Assembly: GCA_017521825.1 (NCBI GenBank)
Contig: JAFXBK010000073.1
Span: forward strand, 1 to 64,000
DNA from: Oscillospiraceae bacterium
GTDB taxonomy: Bacteria; Bacillota; Clostridia; Oscillospirales; Ruminococcaceae
Direction of reading: 5' to 3'
DNA: 64,000 nucleotides
A model generated the notes under the pieces. The model was not told where the DNA came from. It was given only the letters and a program-made list of their open reading frames with translations, and did not search any database. Below are positions 33,591 to 44,504 of this stretch, one piece after another; position 1 is the first letter of the stretch; each line of letters begins with the position of its first letter. Both the position numbers and the translations under genes were made by a program.

Positions 33591-36134
33591 TTATTCGGTT
33601 TCGGGTGCTTCTTCGGAAGGAGCTTCTGCGGTTTCCTCGGTTTCGCCTTCGGATTCTTCTTCATCTTCGCCTTTGGGCGCAACGGTGAAGGAAACAACGC
33701 GGGAATCTTCGGAAGCAAGGCGCATTACTTTTACGCCGGAAGCGCTTCGGAACTGGACGTTAACTTCCGCAACGGAAAGGCGGATGATAATTCCGTCGGA
33801 GCTGATGGCGATGATGTCATCATCATCGGAAACAGCCTTGATTCCGGCGACGTTATCGGTTTTATAGTTCTGAATACCCTTACCGCCGCGGTTCTGGATG
33901 CTGTAATCGGAAAATTCGCTTCTGCGGCCTTTTCCGCCTTCGCTTATGGTAAGGAGTTTTTTGCCTTCCTCGACAATTTCCATGCCGACTACTTCGTCGC
34001 CTTCACGGAGTTCGATTGCTCTTACGCCGCGGGCGGTTCTTCCAAGTTCGCGTGCGTCGGTTTCCTTAAAGTGGATGGCGTAGCCTTTTCTGGTTGCGAC
34101 GATAAGCTCGTCTTCGCCGCCGGTAAGGCGAACCCATTTAAGCTCGTCGCCCTCATCAAGGCTGATGGCGTTAAGTCCGCTTTTGCGGACGTTGCGGTAG
34201 GCGGAAAGGCGGGTGCGCTTGATTACGCCGTTTTTGGTGACCATGGTAAGGTAGGTTCCTTCCTCGTCAATAACTCCGCCGAGCTTGATAAGGGTCGTAA
34301 CTTTTTCGTCCTGTTCAAGAGGAAGGACGTTAACGATATTGGTTCCTCTTGCGGCGCGCTGGCTTTCGGGAATTTCGTAACCTTTGATACGGAAAACCTT
34401 GCCCTTATCGGTGAAGAAGAGGATATAGTCATGGGTGGAAACGGTGAAGAGGCTTTCGACATAGTCCTCGTCACGGCGGGTCATGCCGGAAATTCCGCGG
34501 CCACCGCGGCGCTGGGCTTTATAAGCCTCAACAGGCTGGCTCTTGATATATCCAAAATGGGTAAGGGTAACAACTCTGTCCTCAACGGGGATAAGGTCTT
34601 CAAGATCCATTTCGCCGCTGATGGTTTCGATTGCGGTGCGGCGGTCGTCGCCGGATTTTTCCGCAATTTCGCGCATTTCGGTTTTGATGATTCCGTCAAC
34701 AAGGTGCATATCCTTGAGAACTTCTTCGAGTCTTGCAATTTCCGCGCGGATTTCGGCAAGTTCGTTTTCAATTGCTTCGCGGTTAAGGGAAGAAAGGCGT
34801 CCGAGGCGCATCTGGAGGATTGCGTTGGCCTGGATTTCGGAAAGGCCGAAGCGTTCCATAAGTCTCGGGCGGTTTTCGTTATCGTCCTTACCGCTTCTGA
34901 TGATGCGGATAACTTCGTCGATGTTATCCTGGGCGATTTTAAGACCTTCCAGGATATGTTCGCGTTCACGGAGTTTTTTAAGTTCGAACTTTGTTCTGCG
35001 GATTATAACTTCGCGCTGGAAATCGATATAGTTCTGGAGAACTTCCTTAAGGGAAAGGATCTTCGGAACGCCGTTAACAAGGGCGAGCATAATTACGCCG
35101 CAGGTATCCTGGAGCTGGGTATAGGTATAGAGCTGGTTAAGAACAACCTGGGCGTTGGCATCGCGCTTGAGCTCGATAACAATGCGAAGTCCTTCGCGGT
35201 CGGATTCATCGCGAAGGTCGGAAATTCCCTCGACGCGTTTTTCCTTAACAAGGTCCGCAATGCTTTCAATAAGTCTTGCTTTGTTGACCATATAGGGAAT
35301 TTCGGAAACGACGATTCTGTAACGGTCGTTTTTCCATTCCTGGATTTCCGCCCTGGAACGGACTATAAGTTTTGCGCGGCCGGTGGCATAAGCGGCGCGG
35401 ATTCCCGCGCGGCCCATAATAACGCCGCCGGTGGGGAAGTCGGGACCTTTGATATGTTCCATAAGGTCATCAAGGGTCGCATCCGGGTTATCGATAAGGC
35501 AGCAGGCCGCCTCGACAGTTTCCCTAAGGTTATGGGGCGGAATGTTTGTTGCCATACCGACGGCGATACCAACGGAACCGTTTACAAGAAGGTTGGGATA
35601 TTTTGAAGGGAGAACAACCGGTTCTTTACGGCTGTCGTCATAGTTTCCCATAAAATCAACGGTATCCTTATCGATATCGGTGAGCATTTTGGTTGCCATT
35701 TTGCTCATACGGCTTTCGGTATAACGGTAAGCTGCGGGCGGGTCGCCATCGATTGAACCAAAGTTTCCGTGGCCGTCAACAAGGGGTGCTCTCATGGAAA
35801 AATCCTGGGCAAGGCGGACCATTGCGTCATAAACGGAAGCGTCGCCATGGGGATGATACTTACCGAGAACGTCGCCGACGGTGGCGGCGCATTTTTTATA
35901 TGCTTTTGTCGGTTCAAGACCGTTTTCATACATTGTATAAAGAATTCTTCTGTGTACCGGTTTTAAACCGTCGCGTACATCCGGAAGAGCACGTGAAACG
36001 ATTACGGACATGGAATAATCCAGGAAGGATTTTTTCATTTCCTTTTCGATATCAACGGTTATAAGTTTTGCCTTGGGCATATCGTCTTCAAGTTCGATTG
36101 CCGGTTCGGGAATTTTCTTTTCGTTTTCTTCCAA
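33591..36134 (-). CDS. gyrA: DNA gyrase subunit A
   Basis: 847 residues. The breakage-reunion domain has [25 protein letters not shown] and [12 protein letters not shown] with the catalytic tyrosine; the C-terminal pinwheel contains the GyrA-box QRRGGRGI, which separates it from ParC. The tail after about residue 820 is highly acidic ([15 protein letters not shown]). It starts with TTG, eight bases after GGAGG. Unusually, gyrB is not directly upstream: a DUF559 element and a membrane protein gene intervene. Confidence 0.96.
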   Translation of the reverse strand: MEENEKKIPEPAIELEDDMPKAKLITVDIEKEMKKSFLDYSMSVIVSRALPDVRDGLKPVHRRILYTMYENGLEPTKAYKKCAATVGDVLGKYHPHGDASVYDAMVRLAQDFSMRAPLVDGHGNFGSIDGDPPAAYRYTESRMSKMATKMLTDIDKDTVDFMGNYDDSRKEPVVLPSKYPNLLVNGSVGIAVGMATNIPPHNLRETVEAACCLIDNPDATLDDLMEHIKGPDFPTGGVIMGRAGIRAAYATGRAKLIVRSRAEIQEWKNDRYRIVVSEIPYMVNKARLIESIADLVKEKRVEGISDLRDESDREGLRIVIELKRDANAQVVLNQLYTYTQLQDTCGVIMLALVNGVPKILSLKEVLQNYIDFQREVIIRRTKFELKKLREREHILEGLKIAQDNIDEVIRIIRSGKDDNENRPRLMERFGLSEIQANAILQMRLGRLSSLNREAIENELAEIRAEIARLEEVLKDMHLVDGIIKTEMREIAEKSGDDRRTAIETISGEMDLEDLIPVEDRVVTLTHFGYIKSQPVEAYKAQRRGGRGISGMTRRDEDYVESLFTVSTHDYILFFTDKGKVFRIKGYEIPESQRAARGTNIVNVLPLEQDEKVTTLIKLGGVIDEEGTYLTMVTKNGVIKRTRLSAYRNVRKSGLNAISLDEGDELKWVRLTGGEDELIVATRKGYAIHFKETDARELGRTARGVRAIELREGDEVVGMEIVEEGKKLLTISEGGKGRRSEFSDYSIQNRGGKGIQNYKTDNVAGIKAVSDDDDIIAISSDGIIIRLSVAEVNVQFRSASGVKVMRLASEDSRVVSFTVAPKGEDEEESEGETEETAEAPSEEAPETE

Positions 36135-36161
36135 AACGGGTTCCTCCGTTCTTTTAATATC

Positions 36162-36210
36162 GGCTCCCTTGTGTAAAGGGAGCTGTCAGCGAAGCTGACT
36201 GAGGGATTGT
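36162..36210. repeat. Left inverted repeat of DUF559 element 1 (family A)
   Basis: Outer palindrome GGCTCCCTTGTGTAAAGGGAGC, joint TGTC, inner hairpin CAGCGAAGCTG, then ACTGAGGGATTGT. It mirrors 36559-36610 on the other side of the nuclease gene and encodes the last six residues of that gene. Confidence 0.85.
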
Positions 36211-36554
36211 TTTACTTTCTTATCGATATATTCGCATATTCCGGTAAAATTATTATTTATCTCGCCGTTTGGTATTCTTATAATTTCAAGACCGTATTCT
36301 TCAAGAAAAGCTGTTCTTTTTTCATCATAAATCCGGTTTTCATTATCAAAATGTTGTGAACCGTCAAGTTCTATAACAATTTTAGCTTTTGCTGAATAAA
36401 AATCCGCAATATATTTTCCGAGAATTTTTTGTCTTGAAAACTTAACAGAATATCCACGAAGAAAATCATACCAAAGGTGTTTTTCTTCTTTTGTCATATT
36501 GTTACGGAGAAGTTTTGCATTTTCAACAAGGTCCTTATTGTGTTTGTATTCCAT
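36186..36554 (-). CDS. DUF559 endonuclease-like protein (copy 1)
   Basis: 122 residues. The DUF559 core MTKEEKHLWYDFLRG, FSRQKILGKYIADFY, IVIELDGSQH and EEYGLEIIRIPN is complete; D51, E62, D64 and QH form a PD-(D/E)XK-like set as in Vsr-related nucleases. The gene lies exactly between inverted family A repeats. Its ribosome site GGAGGGAT is part of the right repeat, eight bases before the ATG, and its last residues (SLSQLR) are read from the left repeat. It interrupts the gyrB-gyrA neighbourhood. A second relative is at 49828-50193. Confidence 0.88.
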   Translation of the reverse strand: MEYKHNKDLVENAKLLRNNMTKEEKHLWYDFLRGYSVKFSRQKILGKYIADFYSAKAKIVIELDGSQHFDNENRIYDEKRTAFLEEYGLEIIRIPNGEINNNFTGICEYIDKKVKQSLSQLR

Positions 36555-36558
36555 CGGA

Positions 36559-36610
36559 CAATCCCTCCGTCACGGCAAAGCCGTGCCACCTCCCTTTACT
36601 CAAGGGAGGC
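36559..36610. repeat. Right inverted repeat of DUF559 element 1 (family A)
   Basis: CAATCCCTCCGTC, inner hairpin ACGGCAAAGCCGT, joint GCCAC, outer palindrome CTCCCTTTACTCAAGGGAG. On the minus strand it provides GGAGGGAT, the ribosome site of the nuclease gene. Confidence 0.85.
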
Positions 36611-36617
36611 TTTTTTA

Positions 36618-37490
36618 TTAATCGTCGAGTTTTTCTTCGAGTTCTTCGGCTTTTTCCTCAAGTTCCTCGATTTTTGCTTCGATTTCTTCCTCGCGGGAAT
36701 CGTCATCATCAATTTCGTCAAGTTCCGCTTCAAGGGCTTCGATTTCTTTTTCGATTGCCTCAAATTCCTCTTCGGCGGCTTCCTCTTCGGCTTCTTCGGC
36801 GGCTTCGCGCTCTGCCATTATTTTTTTGCCTTCTTCAATTTTTTCGTTGGCCCAGGCCATAAATTCTTCGATGTTTGCGCCGGCTTCGAGCATAACTTCT
36901 TTTGCTACGAAAAGCTGGTTTGCAAGGGTGAATTCAAGATAAACAACGTTTTCGGATTCCCAGCAGCGGTTGAACATTCCCCATTCAAAAAATTCATCGC
37001 GGGGTGCCGCTTTTTCGAGAACGCCGTCCTCATAGCAGGCAAGGATGATTTCGTTAGTGAGGTATGCGCTGGATTTATAATATTCAGCGGTTGCTTTTTC
37101 AAGGCGTTTCGGGAAATAGTGATAATAGGTAAGAAGGTGGTAGCAAAGATAAGCGGACATAAGGGTTACAAGGAAATAGAACATAAAACCAGTGTAGCTT
37201 ATCCATTCAAAGAAGGTTCTTCCTTTTTCAAGGAATTCCGGAAGGTCAAAGTTAAGAACGGAAAGAACCGCAAAAACAGCGGTGATTACGCCCATGATAA
37301 GGCCGAAGGCGCGTTTAAGAACTTTATCCCTTGCGATTGCCGGTGCGGAAACGGTGTCGTTATATTCGCGGTAAACTTCAAGGGTGGGAATATGTTTGAA
37401 TTCATATTTCGGTTCGCCGTAGGCGGAAACTTCGAGTCTTTTGATTTCGGGCTTCGGTTTCGGTTTTCTTCTGAAAAGGTTAAATGCCAT
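36618..37490 (-). CDS. Two-TM membrane protein with acidic coiled-coil tail
   Basis: 290 residues. A basic N-terminus (FRRKPKPKPEIK), two membrane segments (AFGLIMGVITAVFAVLSVL and GFMFYFLVTLMSAYLCYHLL), a central soluble domain, and a Glu/Ala-rich coiled coil from about residue 230 to the end (EEEIEAKIEELEEKAEELEEKL). No known domain is recognised. It lies 20 bases downstream of gyrB and probably belongs to its transcript. Confidence 0.7.
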   Translation of the reverse strand: MAFNLFRRKPKPKPEIKRLEVSAYGEPKYEFKHIPTLEVYREYNDTVSAPAIARDKVLKRAFGLIMGVITAVFAVLSVLNFDLPEFLEKGRTFFEWISYTGFMFYFLVTLMSAYLCYHLLTYYHYFPKRLEKATAEYYKSSAYLTNEIILACYEDGVLEKAAPRDEFFEWGMFNRCWESENVVYLEFTLANQLFVAKEVMLEAGANIEEFMAWANEKIEEGKKIMAEREAAEEAEEEAAEEEFEAIEKEIEALEAELDEIDDDDSREEEIEAKIEELEEKAEELEEKLDD

Positions 37491-37510
37491 TTTAAATTTC
37501 CTCCTGTTTC

Positions 37511-39463
<1,953 letters not shown>

Positions 39464-39511
39464 TTACCTCCTGAATATTTTTCCGCAAAAAGCGGTGGAT
39501 TTTTTGATTTA

Positions 39512-39737
39512 GCCTTCTCCTTGAGGAGAAGGTGGCATTTCCGAAGGAAATGACGGATGAGGTGCTGTTTTTAATTAACGCCGCTTCTATGAAATGCGGC
39601 TACACCTCCTCAGTCACCTTCGGTGACAGCTCCCCCGGCAGTAATTGTCATCCGCTCGCTTCGCTTGCGGGACAATCTTGCGTGGGTGTTGTTAACCAAA
39701 TCAAAGATTTGGACAACACCGCATCAAGGGGAAGCCT
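39512..39737. repeat. Family A inverted pair with nested family D
   Basis: CCTTCTCCTTGAGGAGAAGG palindrome, hairpin ATTTCCGAAGGAAAT, GACGGATGAGGTG, spacer GCCGC...GCGGC, CACCTCCTCAGTC, hairpin CACCTTCGGTG, then palindrome arms GCTCCCC and AAGGGGAAGC split by family D copy 2. Confidence 0.85.
39636..39724. repeat. Family D element, copy 2, nested in a palindrome tip
   Basis: Matches 27573-27660 with very few differences (for example TTGTCATCC for TTGTCCTCC). The split host palindrome has slightly shortened left arm compared with intact ones. Confidence 0.85.
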
Positions 39738-39740
39738 TTA

Positions 39741-39992
39741 TTAAATTCCCGTTCCTCTCTTCTTTAAGGTTGAAGGAGCAAGCTGGGAAATATAAACCTT
39801 TTCCTTTCCGTTTTCGGTTGTTAAACAAAAGCTTCGGGGAAGGTCATAGGTTACGTTTATTACGGAACCTTCTTTCTGGTTCCGGGAAAGAAATTCCCTT
39901 GTTGATTTTGCGACGGTTGTGTTATCCATATCAAAAACGCCAATTACGTCGTTTTCCCAAACGGAAACATCGCCGCCGAGGAAGAGATACAT
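39741..39992 (-). CDS. remB: DUF370 regulator RemB (YaaB-like)
   Basis: 83 residues. MYLFLGGDVSVWENDVIGVFDMDNTTVAKSTREFL is the RemA/RemB (DUF370) fold; in Bacillus the relative lies between recF and gyrB and affects biofilm-matrix genes as a DNA-binding ring. The position here matches. AAAGGAGGTA precedes the start. Confidence 0.88.
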   Translation of the reverse strand: MYLFLGGDVSVWENDVIGVFDMDNTTVAKSTREFLSRNQKEGSVINVTYDLPRSFCLTTENGKEKVYISQLAPSTLKKRGTGI

Positions 39993-40027
39993 TAAAATAC
40001 CTCCTTTTTATTGGCTCCCTTCTTTTT

Positions 40028-40084
40028 CTGTAGGGAACGCTGTCCTCAGCGTTCCGCGGACCGTCGAGGACGACGGTCCCTACA
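40028..40084. repeat. Family E double hairpin
   Basis: GTAGGGAACGCTGTCCTCAGCGTTCC and GGACCGTCGAGGACGACGGTCCCTAC, back to back with GTAGGG at both outer ends. Confidence 0.8.
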
Positions 40085-40090
40085 GTAAAA

Positions 40091-41206
40091 TCAGGTTTCC
40101 TTAATTTTTCCTTTTTCCATTATAAAAACTTTTCCGTCCGCAAGGCCGGAGAAAAGTTCCTTATCGCAGCAGGTGAGGAAGATCTGGCTTTCGCCGATTG
40201 AATTCAAAAGATATTCCCGGCGGATAAAATCCAGTTCGCTCATAACGTCATCAAGAAGGATAAGGGGCGGTTCGCCCATTGCTTCGCCCAGCATTTTTGC
40301 TTCGCCGAGCTTAAGCGAAAGGATGCAGCTTCTTTGCTGACCCTGGGAACCGAATGAACGGACGGGCATTTTATCGAGGGAAACTTCCAGATCATCCCTA
40401 TGGGGTCCGACGGAAGTTGCGCCGTGCTCAAAATCGTAATTTCTGGTTTTTTGGAGCGCATCATAAAATTTTTGCGCCCATTCAGCGGTGCTCATGGAAG
40501 AATTTGCGTGCTCACCTTCCGAAAGAACGGTTGTTACGTATTCAGCAAGAAATTCTTCCCTTCCCCGGGACATTCCTTTATAAATTTCCGAAGCCTTTTT
40601 ATTAAGGCTTTCGCAATAATTTACCCTGGTGCGGATTATTGAACCGCCGAGGCGCGCAAGCTGTTCGTCATAGATATCTATCATATCTATTAAACCCGAA
40701 TGATATTTTGCGTCCTTGAGCACGGTGTTCCTTTGGTCGAGAACCTTTTTATAATCCGCGAGCACGGAAAGATATTTCGGATAAAGCTGGCAAAGGGAAG
40801 TGTCGATAAGCCTGCGGCGTTCCTTCGGGCCGTCCCGGAAAAGGTTCATGTGGCTTGGGGAAAAAACAACGCCGCCGATTGTTCCGGCATATTCCGCCGC
40901 GGTTTTTATATCGATTCCGTTTTTCTTGATGGATTTTTGGGTCAAAAAGGAAATTTCGGCGGTTTGCTCCCGGTTTTCGGAAAAAAACTCCGCCTTAAGG
41001 CTTGCTTTTTCCGTTCCGAAGCGGATAAATTCCGAATCCTTGGTCTGGCGGAAACTTTTTGCGCCGGTAAAAAGCCAAAGGGCTTCGATAAGGTTTGTTT
41101 TTCCCTGGGCGTTTTCGCCGCAGATTATATTTACTTTTTCGCCGGGTTCTATTTCAAGGCTTTCGATGTTGCGGTAATCCGAAAGCGAAATTTTACGGAA
41201 AATCAT
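40091..41206 (-). CDS. recF: DNA repair protein RecF
   Basis: 371 residues. SMC-like ABC ATPase: [18 protein letters not shown] (Walker A), SGQGQQR-type signature ([19 protein letters not shown]) and [12 protein letters not shown] (Walker B). It loads RecA at gapped DNA with RecO and RecR. The start overlaps the S4-protein stop by four bases, showing coupling. Confidence 0.95.
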   Translation of the reverse strand: MIFRKISLSDYRNIESLEIEPGEKVNIICGENAQGKTNLIEALWLFTGAKSFRQTKDSEFIRFGTEKASLKAEFFSENREQTAEISFLTQKSIKKNGIDIKTAAEYAGTIGGVVFSPSHMNLFRDGPKERRRLIDTSLCQLYPKYLSVLADYKKVLDQRNTVLKDAKYHSGLIDMIDIYDEQLARLGGSIIRTRVNYCESLNKKASEIYKGMSRGREEFLAEYVTTVLSEGEHANSSMSTAEWAQKFYDALQKTRNYDFEHGATSVGPHRDDLEVSLDKMPVRSFGSQGQQRSCILSLKLGEAKMLGEAMGEPPLILLDDVMSELDFIRREYLLNSIGESQIFLTCCDKELFSGLADGKVFIMEKGKIKET

Positions 41207-41484
41207 TCTTCTTCAAAAGGTTCTTCGGAAGCGACCATGTAAGATTTTCCGTAAACTTCGGCAACGTCGCCGGGGCGCATTTTTTTGCCGCGCATTTCAC
41301 AGGTTTCGCCGTTTACCTTAACTTTTCCTCCCTGGATAAGTTCCTTTGCTTCGCCGCCGGTCATAACCGCTCCGGCGAATTTAAGGAAGGAATCGAGCTT
41401 TATATATTCGTCGCGTATTGCGACGGAAACCGGCGCCTGGGAAGGCGAGGGCCTTCTTACAAGTTTAAGCTGAATTTTGGCCAT
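41203..41484 (-). CDS. yaaA: S4-domain RNA-binding protein YaaA/RlbA
   Basis: 93 residues with the S4 fold: [50 protein letters not shown]. This small protein is conserved between dnaN and recF in Firmicutes and may act in ribosome assembly or recycling. The ATG at 41484 has AGAGGTG six bases upstream. Confidence 0.9.
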   Translation of the reverse strand: MAKIQLKLVRRPSPSQAPVSVAIRDEYIKLDSFLKFAGAVMTGGEAKELIQGGKVKVNGETCEMRGKKMRPGDVAEVYGKSYMVASEEPFEEE

Positions 41485-41510
41485 GTGGCACCTCTTTTCA
41501 TAATTTGGCG

Positions 41511-41613
41511 CCCCTGAAAGGGGAGCTGTCTGCAAAGCAGACTGAGGGGTTTTATTTCAAACCCTTCCGTCAAAACCTTCGGTTTTGCCACCTCCCCTGT
41601 TAGGGGAGGTTTT
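41511..41613. repeat. Family A units between dnaN and the S4 gene
   Basis: CCCCTGAAAGGGGAGCTGTC with hairpin CTGCAAAGCAG, then CCTTCCGTC with hairpin AAAACCTTCGGTTTT and palindrome CCTCCCCTGTTAGGGGAGG plus T-run: an inverted pair. Confidence 0.8.
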
Positions 41614-41617
41614 TTTA

Positions 41618-42721
41618 TCAGATATCCGCTTTCATTCTTACGGGAAGAACGAGGAAGAGGAAGCTTTCGCCCTCCATCGGAACGATTTTTACCGGGGAAA
41701 GGGGGCTGTTGATTATCATTTTTACTTTGTCGCAGCCGGTTGCGCGAAGAGCTTCGAGAAGGTAGCGGTTGTTAAAGCCCATATCAACCGGTTCGCCTTT
41801 GATGTCACATTCAACAACGTCGCTTATCTTACCGAGGGCGGTGGAGCAGGAAATTTTAATTTCGCCGCTTCCTATGGAAAGGCGAATGGGACTTTTGAGC
41901 CTGTCGTTGATAAGAAGGCTGGTTCTGTCGATGGAGTTGAGGAAATCTCTTACTTTTACTTCAACAACGGTGTTGGAAGAAGCAGGAATTGAAGAGCGGA
42001 AATCGATAAAATCACCTTCGAGAAGGCGGGAAACAACGTCGTATCTTCCTACGCGGAAAATAATATGTTTCTGGGAAAGGGCAACAAGAACGTCCTCTTC
42101 GCCTTCAAGAAGTTTGGAAACTTCGGAAAGGGTTTTTCCGGGAACGATAAAATCAAGTTCGTCGCCGTAGGAAACCTGTTCCTGGCGGATTGCAAGGCGG
42201 AAACCGTCCACGGAAACAACGGAAAGAACATGATCCTTGATTATGAATTTGGAGCCGGTGTGAACGGGTTTAAAATCGTTCACAGCTACCGCAAAGATAG
42301 TCTGGTCAATCATGCTTTTAAGAGTTTCTTCCTTGATGGTAAAATTGATTTTTTCGTCAACGGAAGGAACCTGGGGAAATTCTTCCGCTTCGATTCCGAT
42401 GATGTTATATTCTGCGGCTCCGCCGCGGATTTTTGTAAGGAAACGGTCGTCGCTTTCGATTTCGATTTTTTCGGAAGCAAGGCGGCGAACCATATCAAAG
42501 AAAAGTTTTGCGTTAAGAACAATGGAACCGTTTTCGGAAATTCTGGCGCCCATATAGGTGGTGATTCCAAGTTCCATGTTGTAACAGCTTAAGGTAAGGC
42601 GGTCGTCCTCGGCGACGATTAAAACGCCTTCCATTGCCGGGTGGGTTGTTTTGGAAGCAACGGCGCGGGTTACATTGTTAAGCGCTTCGGAAAGTTCCTG
42701 GCGGCTGCAAGAAAATTTCAT
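41618..42721 (-). CDS. dnaN: DNA polymerase III beta clamp
   Basis: 367 residues, three clamp domains. N-terminal MKFSCSRQELSEALNNVTRAVASKTTHPAMEGVL and C-terminal VKIVPMEGESFLFLVLPVRM are characteristic. It forms the ring that tethers polymerase to DNA. It follows dnaA after a 258-base AT-rich gap carrying one DnaA box. Confidence 0.95.
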   Translation of the reverse strand: MKFSCSRQELSEALNNVTRAVASKTTHPAMEGVLIVAEDDRLTLSCYNMELGITTYMGARISENGSIVLNAKLFFDMVRRLASEKIEIESDDRFLTKIRGGAAEYNIIGIEAEEFPQVPSVDEKINFTIKEETLKSMIDQTIFAVAVNDFKPVHTGSKFIIKDHVLSVVSVDGFRLAIRQEQVSYGDELDFIVPGKTLSEVSKLLEGEEDVLVALSQKHIIFRVGRYDVVSRLLEGDFIDFRSSIPASSNTVVEVKVRDFLNSIDRTSLLINDRLKSPIRLSIGSGEIKISCSTALGKISDVVECDIKGEPVDMGFNNRYLLEALRATGCDKVKMIINSPLSPVKIVPMEGESFLFLVLPVRMKADI

Positions 42722-42968
42722 AAAAAATCCTCCAAACAGAAAGAAAGAATAGTATTATTAAGTAATAATAGTAGGGGGTGTTAAAAATGTTGAAAAGTTT
42801 TGTTTTTCCTTTTTTTAAGCCTTTTTAGGAAGATAAGTTTTCAGTTTTGGAATATTGAAAAAATCTTGAAAAGTTGAAGGCAAATTTAAGGAAAAAGAGG
42901 ATGTTGAATAAATTAAGTTATAATGTTCAAACTCTGTTAAATTAACATTGTTTCAACATTTTTCAACA

Positions 42969-42977
42969 TGTGGAAAA
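42969..42977 (-). promoter_or_regulatory. DnaA box in the dnaA-dnaN gap
   Basis: TGTGGAAAA (minus TTTTCCACA), beside TTTCAACATTTTTCAACA. The 258-base gap is AT-rich with no gene; a TATAAT-like element at 42921-42926 (plus reading) has no clear partner. Confidence 0.45.
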
Positions 42978-42979
42978 GT

Positions 42980-44308
42980 TTACATATCTTTTATGTTTTT
43001 TGTGATATCTTCGATGATTTCACGGAGATGGGAATCGGTTTTCATCATTTTTTCCGTCTGGCTTATGGCGTAAACAACGGTGGAATGGTCCCTTCCGCCG
43101 AATTCTTCGCCAATGGCGGCCATGCTCATCTGGGTGATATCTTTTATTACGTACATGGCAATCTGCCTTGCACGGCTTATATTTGCGGCGCGCTTGTTGC
43201 TTTTGATATCCTGTTCGGAAATATTGAAGGTTCTTCCGACTTCGCTGATGATTTTGCTTATGGTTACGGGAATGGGCTGGGTATCGTTAAGGATATCGCG
43301 GATGGCAGTCTGGGCCATCATAATGGTTATGGGTTTGTTTTCATAGATAAGGGAATTTGCCTTTATGTTTTTAACGGCGCCTTCCAGCTGGCGGATATTG
43401 CTTTTAAGGTTGTTGGCGATATATTCCGCAACGTCGTTAGGCATATCCATTTTTAAAAGGTCGGCTTTTCTTTGGACAATGGCAATTCTTGTTTCAAAAT
43501 CCGCCGGCTGGATATCCGCCATAAGACCCATTTCAAAACGGTTGCGAAGGCGGTCCTCAAGGGTTTTGATCTCTTTTGGAGGGCGGTCGGAAACAAGGAC
43601 GATTTGTTTTCCGGATTCGTAAAGGGCGTTGAAGGTGTGGAAAAATTCTTCCTGGGTGGAATCTCTTCCGGCGATGAACTGGATATCGTCCACCAGAAGG
43701 TAATCTACCTTGCGGTATTTTTCACGGAATTCCGGGGTGGTCTGGCTTCGGATTGCGGCGATAAGCTCGTTTGTGAATTCTTCGCCTTTTACGTATTTAA
43801 CAAGGGCATCCGGTTTTCTTCTTTTTACCTCGTTCATAATTGCGAAAAGAAGGTGGGTTTTTCCAAGGCCGGAATCGCCGTGGATGAAGAGCGGGTTATA
43901 GTTGCGGATATCGTGGGTTGCAACGGCCATTGCGGCGGCATGGGCAAACTTGTTGGAAGAACCGACGATAAAGGTATCGAAGGTATAGGCATATTCGCCC
44001 GGTTCCATAACCTTCGGTTCTGGAATTGGCGGATAATTTTCCACAATTCTTTTTGGATTGTGGACATCCTGGAGAATTACAACCTCCACCGGGAAACCGA
44101 GAACGTTTTCAAAACCTTTTGCCAGAAGGTCGCTGTATTTTTCGGAGACTATGTTCTGTTTAAATTCGGAATTGACGCTGAGTTCCACTTTTTCGACGGT
44201 GAGTTTGACCGGTTCGATATCTTTTATCCAAAGATTATAGGCAACTTCGGTCATCTGAGTCTTGCAAAAATCTTTTACAAGATCAAAAATTTCATCGAAA
44301 GAATTCAT
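42980..44308 (-). CDS. dnaA: Chromosomal replication initiator DnaA
   Basis: 442 residues. Domain I at the N-terminus, AAA+ core with GDSGLGKTHLLFAI (Walker A) and LLVDDIQFIAG (Walker B), FETRIAIVQRKADL, and the domain IV DNA-binding signature GGRDHSTVVYA. It binds DnaA boxes and melts oriC. The gene is last before the change of gene direction at 44.3-45.3 kb, as expected at an origin. Confidence 0.97.
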   Translation of the reverse strand: MNSFDEIFDLVKDFCKTQMTEVAYNLWIKDIEPVKLTVEKVELSVNSEFKQNIVSEKYSDLLAKGFENVLGFPVEVVILQDVHNPKRIVENYPPIPEPKVMEPGEYAYTFDTFIVGSSNKFAHAAAMAVATHDIRNYNPLFIHGDSGLGKTHLLFAIMNEVKRRKPDALVKYVKGEEFTNELIAAIRSQTTPEFREKYRKVDYLLVDDIQFIAGRDSTQEEFFHTFNALYESGKQIVLVSDRPPKEIKTLEDRLRNRFEMGLMADIQPADFETRIAIVQRKADLLKMDMPNDVAEYIANNLKSNIRQLEGAVKNIKANSLIYENKPITIMMAQTAIRDILNDTQPIPVTISKIISEVGRTFNISEQDIKSNKRAANISRARQIAMYVIKDITQMSMAAIGEEFGGRDHSTVVYAISQTEKMMKTDSHLREIIEDITKNIKDM

Positions 44309-44389
44309 TGATTTTTTCCTCCGTTCTTTTTAGATTTTTTTGTCTTTTTATATATGAGGAAAAGAGAAATATAAATTATGACAGATTAA

Positions 44390-44398
44390 ATTATAGCA
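44390..44398 (-). promoter_or_regulatory. dnaA: dnaA promoter, extended -10
   Basis: Minus strand TGCTATAAT, an extended -10 with no good -35, about 80 bases before the dnaA start. A DnaA box lies 22 bases further upstream, suggesting autoregulation. Confidence 0.5.
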
Positions 44399-44419
44399 CA
44401 AAAGAAAGCAAAAGAAAAG

Positions 44420-44486
44420 GTTTTCCACATATTTTTGGCGATATATTTATAATGTTATTATATTTATAAAGGGATTTGTGGAAAAC
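44420..44486. other. oriC-type region (DnaA boxes and AT-rich segment)
   Basis: Inverted DnaA boxes TTTTCCACA (44421-44429) and TGTGGAAAA (44477-44485) enclose 47 very AT-rich bases (ATATATTTATAATGTTATTA at 44441-44460), a likely unwinding element. The dnaA gene points away to the left and rpmH to the right, and gene direction switches here. Only two canonical boxes are seen, so weaker boxes probably also take part. Confidence 0.65.
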
Positions 44487-44504
44487 GCAGGGTTTTAGCG
44501 GAAA

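Noticed and set aside
35987..36000. parS-like CACGTGAAAC inside gyrA
   Set aside because: Only one half of the site matches; the sequence is explained by conserved SRALP codons.
39741..39992. Treating the remB frame as a shadow because it sits in a repeat-rich gap
   Set aside because: It matches the DUF370 family and its standard recF-gyrB position, so it is kept as a gene.
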